Source: Diogma glabrata
Taxonomy: Eukaryota > Arthropoda > Insecta > Diptera > Cylindrotomidae
Length of the DNA: 64,000 nt
Reading direction: 5' to 3'
Assembly: GCA_963693315.1 (NCBI GenBank)
Contig: OY856187.1
Span: forward strand, 111,391,746-111,455,745
The position numbers and the translations under genes are program-made. Below, piece by piece: positions 1 through 9,454 of the stretch. Each line of letters starts with the position of its first letter. The stretch's first letter is position 1. The notes below the pieces were generated by a model. That model was not told where the DNA came from. It searched no databases and saw nothing but the letters and a program-made list of their open reading frames with translations.

Positions 1-215
1 GTTATGACATGAATAAAGGGATGTAGACCAGGACCAAACCGAAATTAAATACCCGAATTCATGAAAAATTCTATGCAGTATTTGGATGGTCGGAAAAATT
101 AGGATAAATTATAAGGAAAATCAACTCAACTCGGTAAACGTTCTGGAAAGGGCGTGAGGGTAGCTAAATATACGTTTTGAGGGTTTGAGGCTGGTTTTAT
201 ATGATTTGTGGCTGT

Positions 216-896
216 AATATGTATCCTATCAAAAAAACTTATCTGAAAGAAGTAGTAGATAATTCAAATCTAAAACTTTTGTGTCGATAATTTTTCAGCA
301 TAACCTCAGATTATGGAGAAAAACGCTGAAAACCTGTTTTTTTCGTTTTTTATTTTTATCTACCGCAAAAATTATTTTTTTATGAAACTTGGTAAAAACG
401 TACGTGCTTATGTGTGTAATAAGCTGTAATTTTCTTAAAGCAAAATATTTATTTTCCGATCTTATACGAATTTAAATTAAAAAATAGCCTAATTGTCAAT
501 CGAAAAAGTTGGCTATAGGATATTTTCAATATTCAATGCATATTTTCAATTTTTTTAATGCTCATTTCCTTCGTCGAAACCTCAAATTTAAGATAGAGTT
601 AGAAAAATTTTTGTTTACAAACTTTTTCGATTGAAAATTAGGCTTTTTTTAAATTTAAATCCGTATAAAATCGACAAATAAATATTTTGCTTTAAAAAAA
701 TTACAGCTTATTTAACACACAAGCACAGCACGTACGTTTCCAAATTATTTTTGCGGTAGATAAAAATAAAACGAAAAAACAGGATTTTAGCGTCTCCATA
801 ATCTGAGGTTATGCTGAAAAATGATCGACACAAAAGTTTTAGATTTTTTAATTATCTACAACTTTCAGATTAATTTTTTTTAATAGGATGTATATT
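216..896. repeat. Foldback element with arms of about 280-295 bp
   Basis: The left arm (216-510) and right arm (620-896) are imperfect reverse complements with a loop of about 110 bases. The outer ends read AATATGTATCCTAT on the left and ATAGGATGTATATT on the right. The inner ends are CGAAAAAGTT and ACTTTTTCGA. The arms share blocks such as TTATGCTGAAAAAT and TTTTTGCGGTAGATAAAAAT. No coding frame is present. It is a non-autonomous foldback or long-hairpin repeat; no target duplication is evident, so its superfamily is unassigned. Confidence 0.85.
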
Positions 897-910
897 AAAG
901 CTAGGGATTC

Positions 911-994
911 TCATTTCCCGTAGAAATTCAAATCCCGGGAAGCCGGGACAAAAAATATTAAATTCCCGGGATCCCGGGAAATCCCGGGAAACGC
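911..994. repeat. CCCGGGA-rich cluster
   Basis: A compact run of TCCCGGGA-type palindromic hexamers (five or six in about 80 bases) stands out in a region otherwise close to 75-80% A+T. The words CCCGGGAAGCCGGGA and CCCGGGATCCCGGGAA can pair with each other. It directly follows the foldback right arm. Such clusters occur in subterminal parts of some DNA transposons, but no matching terminus is seen here, so its origin is open. Confidence 0.55.
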
Positions 995-996
995 TC

Positions 997-1630
997 AAAA
1001 GCTAGATTTTTCTAATTGGGTGGTAGAAAAATGTGTAAAATTAAAACAGCACAAAAAATGCGCTATTGAAAAAATCGCTATTAATTTTAATTAGAAAAAC
1101 TTCAAAAATTAAATAAAAAATAATACACAAAAACAAAACAAAAATAAATTCATAATACTAATTTTTAAAAAAATTTTCAAAAAACTAGGTTGTCAATGGC
1201 GCCATCACTCAATTTTGTCCGAATTTTTGTGACGAAACGTCCATTGAACCATCCATTGAACCATCCGTCCAAGAGAACCATAAAACATAAATTAAGAGAA
1301 ATGAAGCGCAAGTTTTAGGTAGATTTCTCAGAAAAATCTACCTATTTTAAGTTTGATTGGTTTTAATTTGTTGTGTTTATATGTGTCAAAAAAAACATTT
1401 TCCTTATTTTGAACGAAATTAATTACTACAGAGGGAAAAGAATCAAAAACTACTCGATTTTCGAGTGAGAAAACTTATAATATCTTTGAAAAAAGTACAA
1501 AAAAATGTTAATAAAAATTAGCGGGATACCTAATTGGTTCTCTTTAATTTTATAAGTAAATAGTTCATCCTAAATTTTCCGACCATCCAAATGCTGCAAA
1601 GATTTATTTTTGTTTCAAAACCTATTGGTC
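997..1630. other. A+T-rich interval without recognised features
   Basis: No open frame, RNA gene or clear repeat boundary was found. The only local oddity is a short direct duplication of CCATTGAACCATCC-type sequence near 1240-1265. Confidence 0.5.
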
Positions 1631-1742
1631 CAGCAGCCAAATTCTGTAATTGTGAAGCGGTGAAGTGATAAGTTTTTTAATGAAAAGAAACGAAGAAATT
1701 TTTATCACTTCACCGCTTCACAGTTACAGAGTTTGGCTGCTG
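1631..1742. mobile_element. Small hairpin MITE (family G, deletion derivative)
   Basis: The 112-bp unit is almost wholly palindromic. It starts CAGCAGCCAAATTCTGTAA and ends with the reverse complement up to TTTGGCTGCTG, with inner arms GTGAAGCGGTGAAGTGATAA and TTATCACTTCACCGCTTCAC. GTC sits on both sides (1628-1630 and 1743-1745), a possible 3-bp duplication. A longer relative starts at 63536 and runs off the window end, so this copy looks like an internally deleted derivative. The superfamily is not determined. Confidence 0.75.
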
Positions 1743-1881
1743 GTCTAATGTTTTTAGAGTAATTTTCAATATTAGTTGTATTTTATTAACCTTTTTTATA
1801 ATATTGAATTAAATTATAATAAAAATGTATATGATTTGTATTTATGAATTATATGTATAATAAAAAATAAAACTACAAATA

Positions 1882-2130
1882 TCGTCGCTTTAATAATGAA
1901 ATGACGTATACGCAAAAGTATAGTTTCGAGATATTTGAGTTTAAAGTTTGATGTGCGCATGCATTTGCATGGACGTTAATTTATAATTTATTAATTCTTA
2001 CCCCCAGTCATAAAATAATTCGAAAATGTAAAAACGCCAATTCAAAGATACCCTTATGGGGACTGCAGCGCACCTATAATATAAAAACAACGTATAAATA
2101 GCATACGTTGTTTCATTATTAAAGCGACGA
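1882..2130. mobile_element. TA-flanked MITE (Tc1/mariner-like target)
   Basis: Inverted ends TCGTCGCTTTAATAATGAAA (left) and its reverse complement (right) enclose about 249 bases with no coding frame. TA dinucleotides flank both ends (1880-1881 and 2131-2132), the target duplication expected of Tc1/mariner-type transposition. Similarity continues inward (GACGTATACGC against GCATACGTTG). An inner hairpin ACAACGTAT/ATACGTTGT lies at 2087-2111. It is non-autonomous and family assignment is tentative. Confidence 0.75.
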
Positions 2131-2316
2131 TATAGACTATATGTTACTGTTACTATGTTAGGTTTATCTATATATTTATTTGTGTATATGGAAAAATAGA
2201 ATAAACTGTTTAAATTAGAATTGTGGTGTTTTCTTCAAAACTTATACGAAATCCTGAAAATGTACATCCTACATCTATCATGCAACCCAAGAAAAGTATA
2301 TCATAGATATTGGAGG

Positions 2317-2452
2317 CTATTCAATAAAATCTTCTATTGGAAGTTTCTGCTATTCTTCTTTCTTTGTATGAAATTTTATAACTAGAAAATAAAATTTCAT
2401 ACAAAAAATAGAAGAACAGCAGAAATTTTCAATAGAAGATTTTACTAAATAG
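2317..2452. repeat. Hairpin repeat, 136 bp
   Basis: Two arms of about 60 bases are near-perfect reverse complements. The left arm begins CTATTCAATAAAATCTTCTA and contains TTTGTATGAAATTTTATAA; the right arm contains AAAATTTCATACAAAAAATA and ends AGATTTTACTAAATAG. The loop is about 15 bases. It looks like a small MITE; no convincing target duplication was found. Confidence 0.75.
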
Positions 2453-2940
2453 GGCCCCATTTAAAATTTGTGATAAACTGTTTCTGAATTAAATAACACA
2501 TTTCCTATTTCTAACGTTAAACTTATTATGAAGTTAAGTTTTGGTTCGTAAATATAAAAATAAAGTAACGTGTAAATAAATTAATTTAATAACATTAATA
2601 TTATGTTAAATTCGTATATTTTAAAACCTTTACAATAAACCCTATGAAATGTCATATTAAATTTTAGGTAATTAAGGACGTAATGTTTACAACGCATATT
2701 TCAAAACAAATATCCCTATTACACCTATTTTATGATACGTGTTTAGTCATTACGTTAATTTTATGAGATACGATACTACATATTATAAAATTTTCCTTAT
2801 TTTTATGTGACGTTTATATCATTAAATCAATGAAAATCATATACTAATTTATATTATCACTATACATTGACTCGAAATCGTGTGCATATTTTCTTAGTTT
2901 TTACGTAGTTTTTCATTGTATCAATGAGGCAGTTTTTTGA

Positions 2941-3244
2941 GTGTACGCCTATAATTGGTTTAAGGGGGATACAGTTCCTTCAAGTATTTATGACATACTA
3001 ATACAAAAGCCTACTGATTCTGGCGAAAACACATTAAGTGATGATGAGGAACACATTTCAGGTAACAAAGAATTACTTAATTTAAGAAAAATATATGGAG
3101 TCTTATGTAATTGAGTGCAAGATCCAATATGTAATAAATATATCAAAACTTTGTTTCTTTTTAGAAGACGAAATTAGTTATGAAGAATCAGATAATGATG
3201 ACGATTCCAATAGTGACGTCTCAGATGATGATGGAAAAAATTAA
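2941..3244 (+). pseudogene. Acidic coding relic in two exons with a GT-AG intron
   Basis: An open stretch (2941-3061) reading ...IYDILIQKPTDSGE and ending LSDDEEHIS stops at a GTAACA donor. The reading frame resumes after a pyrimidine-rich TTTCTTTTTAG acceptor at 3165 and continues EDEISYEESDNDDDSNSD to a TAA at 3242-3244. The joined frame is phase-consistent and strongly acidic in both halves, which argues that the intron (3062-3164) is real. A stop lies just before 2941, so any upstream exon is missing or unrecognised. Serine/aspartate/glutamate-rich segments like this occur at the start of some DNA transposases (piggyBac type among others) and in many host proteins. I do not recognise the family. 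Confidence 0.35.
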
Positions 3245-3342
3245 CCCTTTAAAAAAAATCGTGTAAATTTACATTTATTATAAAAGGCATTCAGTTCAGG
3301 CTTTAAACTCAGAAAAAATACGCAATTAGTTGTAAGTTAAAA

Positions 3343-3450
3343 TACACTTAAGTGTGTATTACTAAACTTAATTTTGTGTAACATTGACTGTAAATATACA
3401 CTTAAGTATGTATTACTAAACTTAATTTTGTTTAACATTGACTGTAAAAT
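3343..3450. repeat. 54-bp tandem duplication
   Basis: Two adjacent 54-base units (3343-3396 and 3397-3450) begin TACACTTAAGTGTGTATTAC and TACACTTAAGTATGTATTAC and differ at only a few positions. No third full unit follows. It carries no coding sequence. Confidence 0.8.
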
Positions 3451-4000
3451 TACAACTTAAGACGTATTTTTCAACATTATTTTAAGCCGATTTATCTGCA
3501 TATTATGTAATAACGTGTAGATTATTTAATAAAGGTGTATTTGAAATAAATAAAATACGAAAATATTTTTACTGCAAAAATATATAAAACTTTATTTCGT
3601 AAAAATAAAATATTTAAAATTCATTTAAAAATTATAATAACAAAAACAAATTATAAAGCATAAGAAAAATTTCAATTGTGCTTCATATTTCAACTATTTC
3701 TGTTGCCCTTAATTTTAATATTACATTATTAATTTTTGAAAAATTATTCATATGGGTTTTAGAACCTCTCACGTTTTCAGAATAATGTTTAAAAAAATAT
3801 CTAATAAGGAATTCCATCGTTTGAGATATCTCTTTTGGATATAACATATTAAAGTAATTTTTGCCTATTAAATTTTATTTTAAATTTTAATTAAATTTAA
3901 TTGTCTCATGTATGTTCTGCGACAAGAACGAGTTCTATAAAATTGTTTGCTGTTTCTTTTTCATCATTTTGAATCGATGTTTCTGTAAAATAAATAAATA
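3451..4000. other. A+T-rich interval without recognised features
   Basis: No coding frame, RNA gene or long inverted repeat was found between the duplication and repeat A. A short TAAATAAATAAA run abuts the repeat A boundary. Confidence 0.5.
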
Positions 4001-5976
4001 AAATATAGAGGGGCTGAAATCTCACAGCTCTGAGATATCAAGACTTCGGTCTTGGTTAAGGATTTTGATATAATTTTTGGCTAAAAACTTTTATGAGGAC
4101 ATGGTTTTTAGTTTTAGGCAGCGATGTATATGTATATCAAAAATAACTTTTTGTTAAAGTACATGTATTTTTTATCTCTGTTTAGATATGTATTACTAAA
4201 CTAACACGAAACATCAATACAATGTTGGAAAACTATAACAGATCATTTATTAACATAATTTAGTGAAAAGATTACACAATCAGCAAACTACTCAAAAACT
4301 TCTCCATTTAGCGTTTCGAGAAAATATTTCAAAATCACAAATTCATATTTCTTTCAAAATTCCAAAAATATTGTGAGATAAAAAATTCAAACTTTTTTCA
4401 AACAAAATTCTAAAAATTATTACAAAATCACAGATTAAAACTTTTTTCAAAAATTCTAAAAATATTGCAAAAATTATAACAAAATTAAAAATTGTAACTT
4501 CTTCCAAAATTATAAAAATTATAATAAAATCAATAATTTTAAATTCAAAAATTCTATTTTTCTTCAAAATTCTAAAAATAATCCAAAAATCAGGATTAAA
4601 ATCAAAAATTTAAACTTTTTCTAAATTCTAATAATATTCTTAAAAATTCTTAAAAATTCAATAATTGAAACTTTTTCAAAATTCTAAAAATATATAGAAA
4701 ATTAAAAAATTTTTTTCAAAATTCTAAAAATATTCCAAAAATTCGAATAAAATCATATATTTAAACTTTTTCTAAATTCTAATAATACTCCAAAAACTCT
4801 CAAAAATTCAAATATACAAACTTTTTCCAAAACTCTCAAAATATTGCAAAAATTATAACAATATCAAAAATTAAAACTTTTTCCAAAATTATAATAAAAT
4901 CAATAATTTAAAATTTTTCAGAATTCTAAAAATATTCCAAAAATTCTTACAAAATCAAAAATTTAAACTTTTTCAACATTCCAAACATATTTAAAAAACT
5001 AAAATAAATTCAAAAATTTCCATGTTCTATTATATTTACGTAAGCAAACAGCTAAATTTTTTTTGCCAAAAAATTATCTAAAAAAATAAATGAAATCATT
5101 TTTTTGACACACTCGACAATATTTTTTTGACAAACTTATAATGCAATAAAATTCTCAATAATAATAATTTCATGTTCATTATACATTTCATTTCATACAA
5201 ATAACTAATTTTATTTTTTTCTAAAAAAAATATGCAAATCATTCTTTTGACACACTTGACATTATTTTTTGGACTAACTTTTAATTCTCAATAATAATAA
5301 TAAAATTTCATATCGTACAAATAATTAATTTTACTTTTCCAAAAAAATTGGGTAAAAAAATAAATAAAAATCTTTCTTTTGACACACTTGACATTTTTAA
5401 CACACTTATAATGCCATAATTCACAATAATAATAATAAAATTTCATGTCAAATAAATAATTAATTTTAGCTTTTTCCAAAAAAAATAAATAAAAATCTTT
5501 CTTTTGACACACTTGACAACATTTTTTTGACAAACTTATTATGCCATAATTCTCAATAATAATAATAATAAAATTTCATGCCATACAAATAATTAATTTT
5601 ATTTTTTTTCCAAAAGATTGGGTAAAATAATAAATAAAAAACTTTCTTTTGACACACTTGACAACAATTTTTTTTTTGACAAACTTATAATGCCATAATC
5701 TAGTTTTTGGTCTCACATACCAATCCCACCATCAAGTTTTCTTCAAATTCAATGTTTCTATTCGTAATCACTTAAAATTAAACCTTTTTTAAGCAAAAAA
5801 TATGCAAATTTCTGTGTTTTGTCACACTTGACGATTTTTTGACACACTTCAGGTACAGTTATCAAACACATCGTCCTTTCGGCTCTTCCCATTTAGTAAA
5901 CTTATTTTTAGAAAAAAAATTTTGAAATCCGTTCAGCGGTTTTCTAGATTTCGTCGGTTGTGAAGGACGGCCGGCA
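4001..5976 (+). repeat. Dispersed repeat family A, copy 1
   Basis: It begins AAATATAGAGGGGCTGAAAT, the same start as the copy at 18361. Three zones follow in order: a 5' zone with two small hairpins; a zone of irregular short units of the type CAAAATTCTAAAAATATT; and a tandem zone (about 5090-5700) with a period near 130 bp around TTGACACACTTGACA and AATAATAATAAAATTTCATG. A more complex 3' zone ends near GTCGGTTGTGAAGGACGGCC. Open frames here come from the tandem units and are not genes. Compared with the copy ending at 27023, the last ~60 bases are missing. No protein is encoded, so it is a non-autonomous repeat of unknown class. Confidence 0.8.
4039..4054 (+). other. UUCG-loop hairpin near the start of repeat A copy 1
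   Basis: CAAGAC-TTCG-GTCTTG is a perfect 6-bp stem with a TTCG loop. It follows a weaker TCTCA...TGAGA stem. The same hairpin is kept in copy 2 at 18398-18413. If transcribed, a UUCG tetraloop would be unusually stable. Confidence 0.6.
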
Positions 5977-6136
5977 GGTGGTAACACCTTTCGCCTGGTA
6001 GATACTTGTGCTCGTCAAAGTTGCCTGTCAATTTTTTTTTGTACTCTACAATAAATTAGCTAAATCATATAAAAATTTCCAGCTTAAAGGGGGAAGTTTA
6101 TTTTAAATTTTTATTGCACTTTCAAACATATAGGGG

Positions 6137-6541
6137 ATGATGACGTGCAGGGCTGATGCCTGCCAGGTGGTGGTTTCCATACTTCACATTTTATGGCTTA
6201 TGACCAAAAAAAATTCTAGCCTCACAGAACGACCGGTACCCAAAGGGTTCACTAGCTCTCAGTCTATTATATGGCAGTACAACATAAAAAATATGTCTGC
6301 AAGTGGTAAAGCAAATATGCGCAATCCTCATGCCTATAAAGCAGCATGTCCACGGTATTTGCAGGGACAACACATATATGAATCAATAAAAAATTTTAAA
6401 ATACATGTTCAAAACATCTGCGGATTGAACGCTAACCATGACCACGTGCAACATCGTCTTGAGCACGACAACATTCTATTCCTTACAGAAACACAAGTTT
6501 CTGAAAATTTTCTCTTTATAGAATCATTTAATTCCAAATAA
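6137..6541 (+). pseudogene. LINE 1: start of the APE endonuclease domain
   Basis: Residues about 89-134 of this frame read KIHVQNICGLNANHDHVQHR and then LFLTETQVSE. This is the pattern of the first endonuclease motifs: an Asn-containing strand, then a Glu in TET. The first ~85 residues are not recognised and may be 5' sequence rather than protein, so the ATG at 6137 should not be trusted. The frame ends at TAA 6539-6541, but similarity continues after it (FIHESVTYTRFPNFELHGDG), so this is a nonsense mutation inside the domain. The following part lies in another frame from 6772. Confidence 0.65.
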
Positions 6542-6771
6542 AGGCTTGAATCAGCTTTCAAGCTCCATCAGGGCGCATGCGCATTCATTCATGAGAGTGT
6601 TACGTACACACGCTTTCCAAATTTTGAACTACACGGTGACGGCTTCAATACAATGGTTTTAAAGATTTGTCTTAAGAACTTACTTTTTTTACAATAGCTT
6701 TATACCGGTCCCCCAACCAACGTAACCCAAACTTTTTTAATATACTGACAAAGATTGTGGACGAGATTTGA

Positions 6772-7338
6772 GCAAAGTCCCCTCATTGTGAAGTTATCGT
6801 TACCGGTGACTTCAACGTCCACAACAAATCATGGTTGGAATTCTCCAAATCGACCGACGATGTTGACAATAGTGGAAAACTGGCAGAAATTTTTGTCTCG
6901 TCTCAGGGCCTATTCCAAATTGTTAAAAGCCCGACTTTCACTCCCCGTAATGGCGGTGATAATAGTTTTCTTTTAGACCTCTATCTTACCACAATGCCAG
7001 ATATTACGAGTGTCGATGTCGCGAAAGGTAGTATTGGAAATTCTGATCATTATATAATTTCATCAGTTATCAAAACTGATTTACTTAAAACTACAGCTTC
7101 CAAAACCCGTAAAATATTTCACTACTCAAAAATGGATAAGAGTGGTCTTCAAAATTTTTTCCATGGTTTCTATTTCGACCGTTATTGTTTTTACACTGAA
7201 AATGTAAATGTTTCTGCTCAAAACTTTACAGAAAATATTCAATTTGCTATCAATAAATTAGTCTTCATAGTAAAACCCAAAGAAAAATACTTGTATTCGA
7301 AAGCTGCCAAAACGGCACTTAGAAACAAACGTAGATAG
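6772..7338 (+). pseudogene. LINE 1: C-terminal half of the APE endonuclease
   Basis: The frame opens after a TGA at 6769-6771 and reads VIVTGDFNVHNKSWLEF near its start. GDFN, a catalytic Asp/Asn motif of APE-type endonucleases, is at 6805-6816. A later GNSDHYIISS near 7045 matches the SDH catalytic histidine motif that closes these domains. Together with the upstream fragment they make one endonuclease of roughly usual size, but separated by stops and a frame change. The frame runs past the domain into linker sequence and ends at 7338. No start codon at its head is meaningful because it continues the upstream domain. Confidence 0.75.
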
Positions 7339-7438
7339 TTTAACATATGGATTCATAACAAAACTCCCGCCCATTGATCCCAATATCTAAAGGCTAACAA
7401 AATATCGAACCAGATTATCTCAAACGAAAAGTCTGAAA

Positions 7439-8080
7439 TTGACAGAGCGAAAGCTTCAAAACTTATATGTCTATGTCAAAACGTCTATGTCTATTTCTGA
7501 CAAGAGTTTCTACAGTGCCATCAATTCTTTAAACTCTGGTACAAAATCTTCTATTTCCCCTATTATTGATGGTGATTTAATCGCCAATGATCCCGCAAGA
7601 AAAGCTAATTTGTTCGTTGAACGCTTTGCTCTGAATTCCACTGTTTTGGAAACTCCAAGAGAAATGCCCCAAATTCAGTCTTCAGGAGGTAATATGAATG
7701 AGCTCCACCTCAAACCCAAAATAGTCGCCAAACTTTTAAAGGGGTTAAACATCAACAAAGCCTCAGGAACGGACAATATTCCACCCATCATTTTAAAAAC
7801 CTTTTCTAAAGAACTTGCACCAACTTTGACTAAAATGTTCTACCAATCGTACAAATCTGGTATATTTCCCTCGTGCTGGTAGTTGGCCAATGTCCAGCCC
7901 ATCCCCAAAATGGGGCTAAAATCCGATATCTCAAATCGTAGGCCAATAGCCTTACTATCGGTCCTATCCAAAGTCTACAAGCATTATATTAATACACACA
8001 TTTCAAAATTTCTAGAAGCAAATCATTTAATAGCCGACAGCCAAAACGGTTTTCGAAATCACCAGCAACCCAATAAATAG
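7439..8080 (+). pseudogene. LINE 1: N-terminal part of the reverse transcriptase
   Basis: The segment reads NINKASGTDNIPPIILKTFS, then SGIFPSCW, a TAG at 7880-7882, and on in the same frame LANVQPIPKMG and NRRPIALLSVLSKVYKHY. These are the RT motifs 'K..G.D.I', 'W..A...P..K.G' and 'YRPI.LL....K..E' of LINEs. The TAG replaces a residue where the family normally has Lys. After ADSQNGFRNHQQP the sequence jumps directly to the catalytic FADD segment, so the RT core between these motifs has been deleted. Confidence 0.8.
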
Positions 8081-8441
8081 TTTTGCAGATGATAGTACTC
8101 TGCGCAAGTCGTTCGAACCCCTTCTTTCAAAAGGTAAAATGCACGAACGAATTAATCCTGCCCAGAGAGACGCTGCCATAAACGTGAATAAGGACCTAAA
8201 AAAAGTCGCCGATTAGGGTGATCAAAACCTGGTCAATTTTCACTCTACCGAAACACAGCTGTTGATTGTTTTCAGATCAAAGACCGAGTTCTCCAAAGAT
8301 ATTTTATTCAGTATGTGTGATAATCCAATGGGTGAATGTAAAAACATTCGTTTATTGGGTGTCACAGTTTCAAATGACCTACTCTGGAACGATCATGTAA
8401 TGGCGATGGCAAAAAGCGCGTCTAAAAAATCGGCCTCTTAA
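8067..8441 (+). pseudogene. LINE 1: RT catalytic segment and thumb
   Basis: NSFADDSTLRKSF places the RT catalytic FADD at 8082-8093. Downstream LLGVTVSNDLLWNDHV is the familiar 'LGV..D..L.W..H' motif behind the RT core. A TAG at 8214-8216 interrupts the frame and a TAA ends it at 8439-8441. The preceding RT core is missing: expected residues between GFR and FADD are absent, a deletion of more than a hundred codons. Confidence 0.75.
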
Positions 8442-8473
8442 ATAGATGCAAAAAATTTTTCACTCCATACCAA

Positions 8474-8849
8474 TTGCTCCATGTTTATAAGTCCTATATT
8501 CGTCCATGTATGGAGTACTGTAGTCAAGTTTGGGGTGCTGCTTCTGTTTCCATCTTGGCCCTCTTGGACTCTGTTCAAAAGTGGGCTATACGAATTGTGA
8601 GTGATCAAGATTTGACATCAGAACATCGTCGCACTGTTGCTGACCTCGTTGTTTTTTACAAATATCGTCATCAACAGTGCTCAGATGAAATCAGCAGCAT
8701 CATGCCTCAAACTCATCAAAATACCAATTCTGTTTCCAAAAGAATACGATCGAAATCATAATTCTGTGCTGATGCAACGCAAAAGAGTACAAATTTTGAT
8801 AATTCGGTATCGGAACTGGTTCAGTACAGTCAAAAAGAATACACTATAA
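8474..8849 (+). pseudogene. LINE 1: C-terminal region
   Basis: HVYKSYIRPCMEYCSQVWGA matches the 'Y.S.I.P.L.Y...VW' segment that follows the RT in jockey/CR1-type elements. It continues LLDSVQKWAIRIV, the usual helix after it. The frame ends at 8761, and a plausible continuation in another frame carries RYRNWFSTVKKNTL to about 8849, so one more frameshift is likely. Nothing further downstream is recognisably part of the element. Confidence 0.7.
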
Positions 8850-9046
8850 CCAAAACAAGTCAAGATTTTTTATTATTTGGTTCGTTACAACTGTTCGTAT
8901 TCGGTTTGTTTTCGTTGTTGTTTTTAAGTTCGTTTTCAAATGTTTATTAATACATTCCACCTGGTAATATTAAAAAAGATTTTAGTTGGCTTGAATTGCA
9001 GTCTTTCCTTGTTAAAAACTGTGCGACATTACACCATCTGAATTAA

Positions 9047-9454
9047 ATAAAAGTACTAAAGAAGCCTTTTTACCAGGAATTTAAATCAGAAACGAACGAC
9101 GACACAGTTGAGGACTTCTGGGGTCAATTAATTAGCGTATACACGCGTATACACGTTTACCTGGGATCAGGAATCAATAGGAGCCGGCACGCCAAATCCA
9201 TAAAGGTTTATCACGGAATATTAGAATTAACAATACATAATGAACATTGGCATCGTTATATCCCCGATTCAGTACCAGAAAAAGATGCGATAGCAGTCTG
9301 AACTCCAGTAGTTAAAAACCAGACAAGGAAAACTGTAGGAAGCAACACCAAAAGATCACACTTTAAATATTCTTGTCATAGTCGACTCCGATACTTCCAC
9401 CATCCAAACTCTCACATTCGTGAAAGGTTTGAACGACCTAAAGATTTCAATTAA
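9047..9454 (+). pseudogene. Coding-like relic of unknown family
   Basis: After a TAA at 9044-9046 the frame reads PFYQEFKSETNDDTVEDFWG and later HNEHWHRYIPDSVPEKDA to a TGA at 9299-9301. It then continues in the same frame for another 50 codons to a TAA at 9452-9454. There is only one stop in 136 codons, and base composition is richer in G+C than the flanks, which supports past coding function. No ATG heads the frame, so it may be an exon or a transposon fragment. It sits about 200 bases past the LINE 1 tail, but its residues do not match LINE domains I know. No function is proposed. Confidence 0.4.

Larger units (their letters stand above)
6130..8850 (+). mobile_element. Decayed non-LTR retrotransposon (jockey/CR1-like), LINE 1
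   Basis: An APE-type endonuclease, a reverse transcriptase and a C-terminal region are recognisable in the expected order on the plus strand, but in several frames with stops and at least one internal deletion. Signatures are GDFN and SDHY in the endonuclease and FADD in the RT. The order and motifs fit the CR1/jockey group; the clade cannot be fixed by eye. Boundaries are approximate, and a poly(A) end was not identified. The element cannot be active. Confidence 0.8.

Noticed and set aside
4001..4060. Helitron terminus for repeat A, because of the hairpin near one end
   Set aside because: No CTRR end follows the hairpin on either strand and no TC start is found at the other end.
4343..4567. 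Minus-strand hydrophobic frame resembling a membrane protein
   Set aside because: Phe/Ile-rich translation of A+T-rich CAAAATTCTAAAAATATT units within repeat A.
5288..5533. Minus-strand frame with cysteines
   Set aside because: Derived from the ~130-bp tandem units of repeat A; the cysteine pattern repeats with the DNA period.
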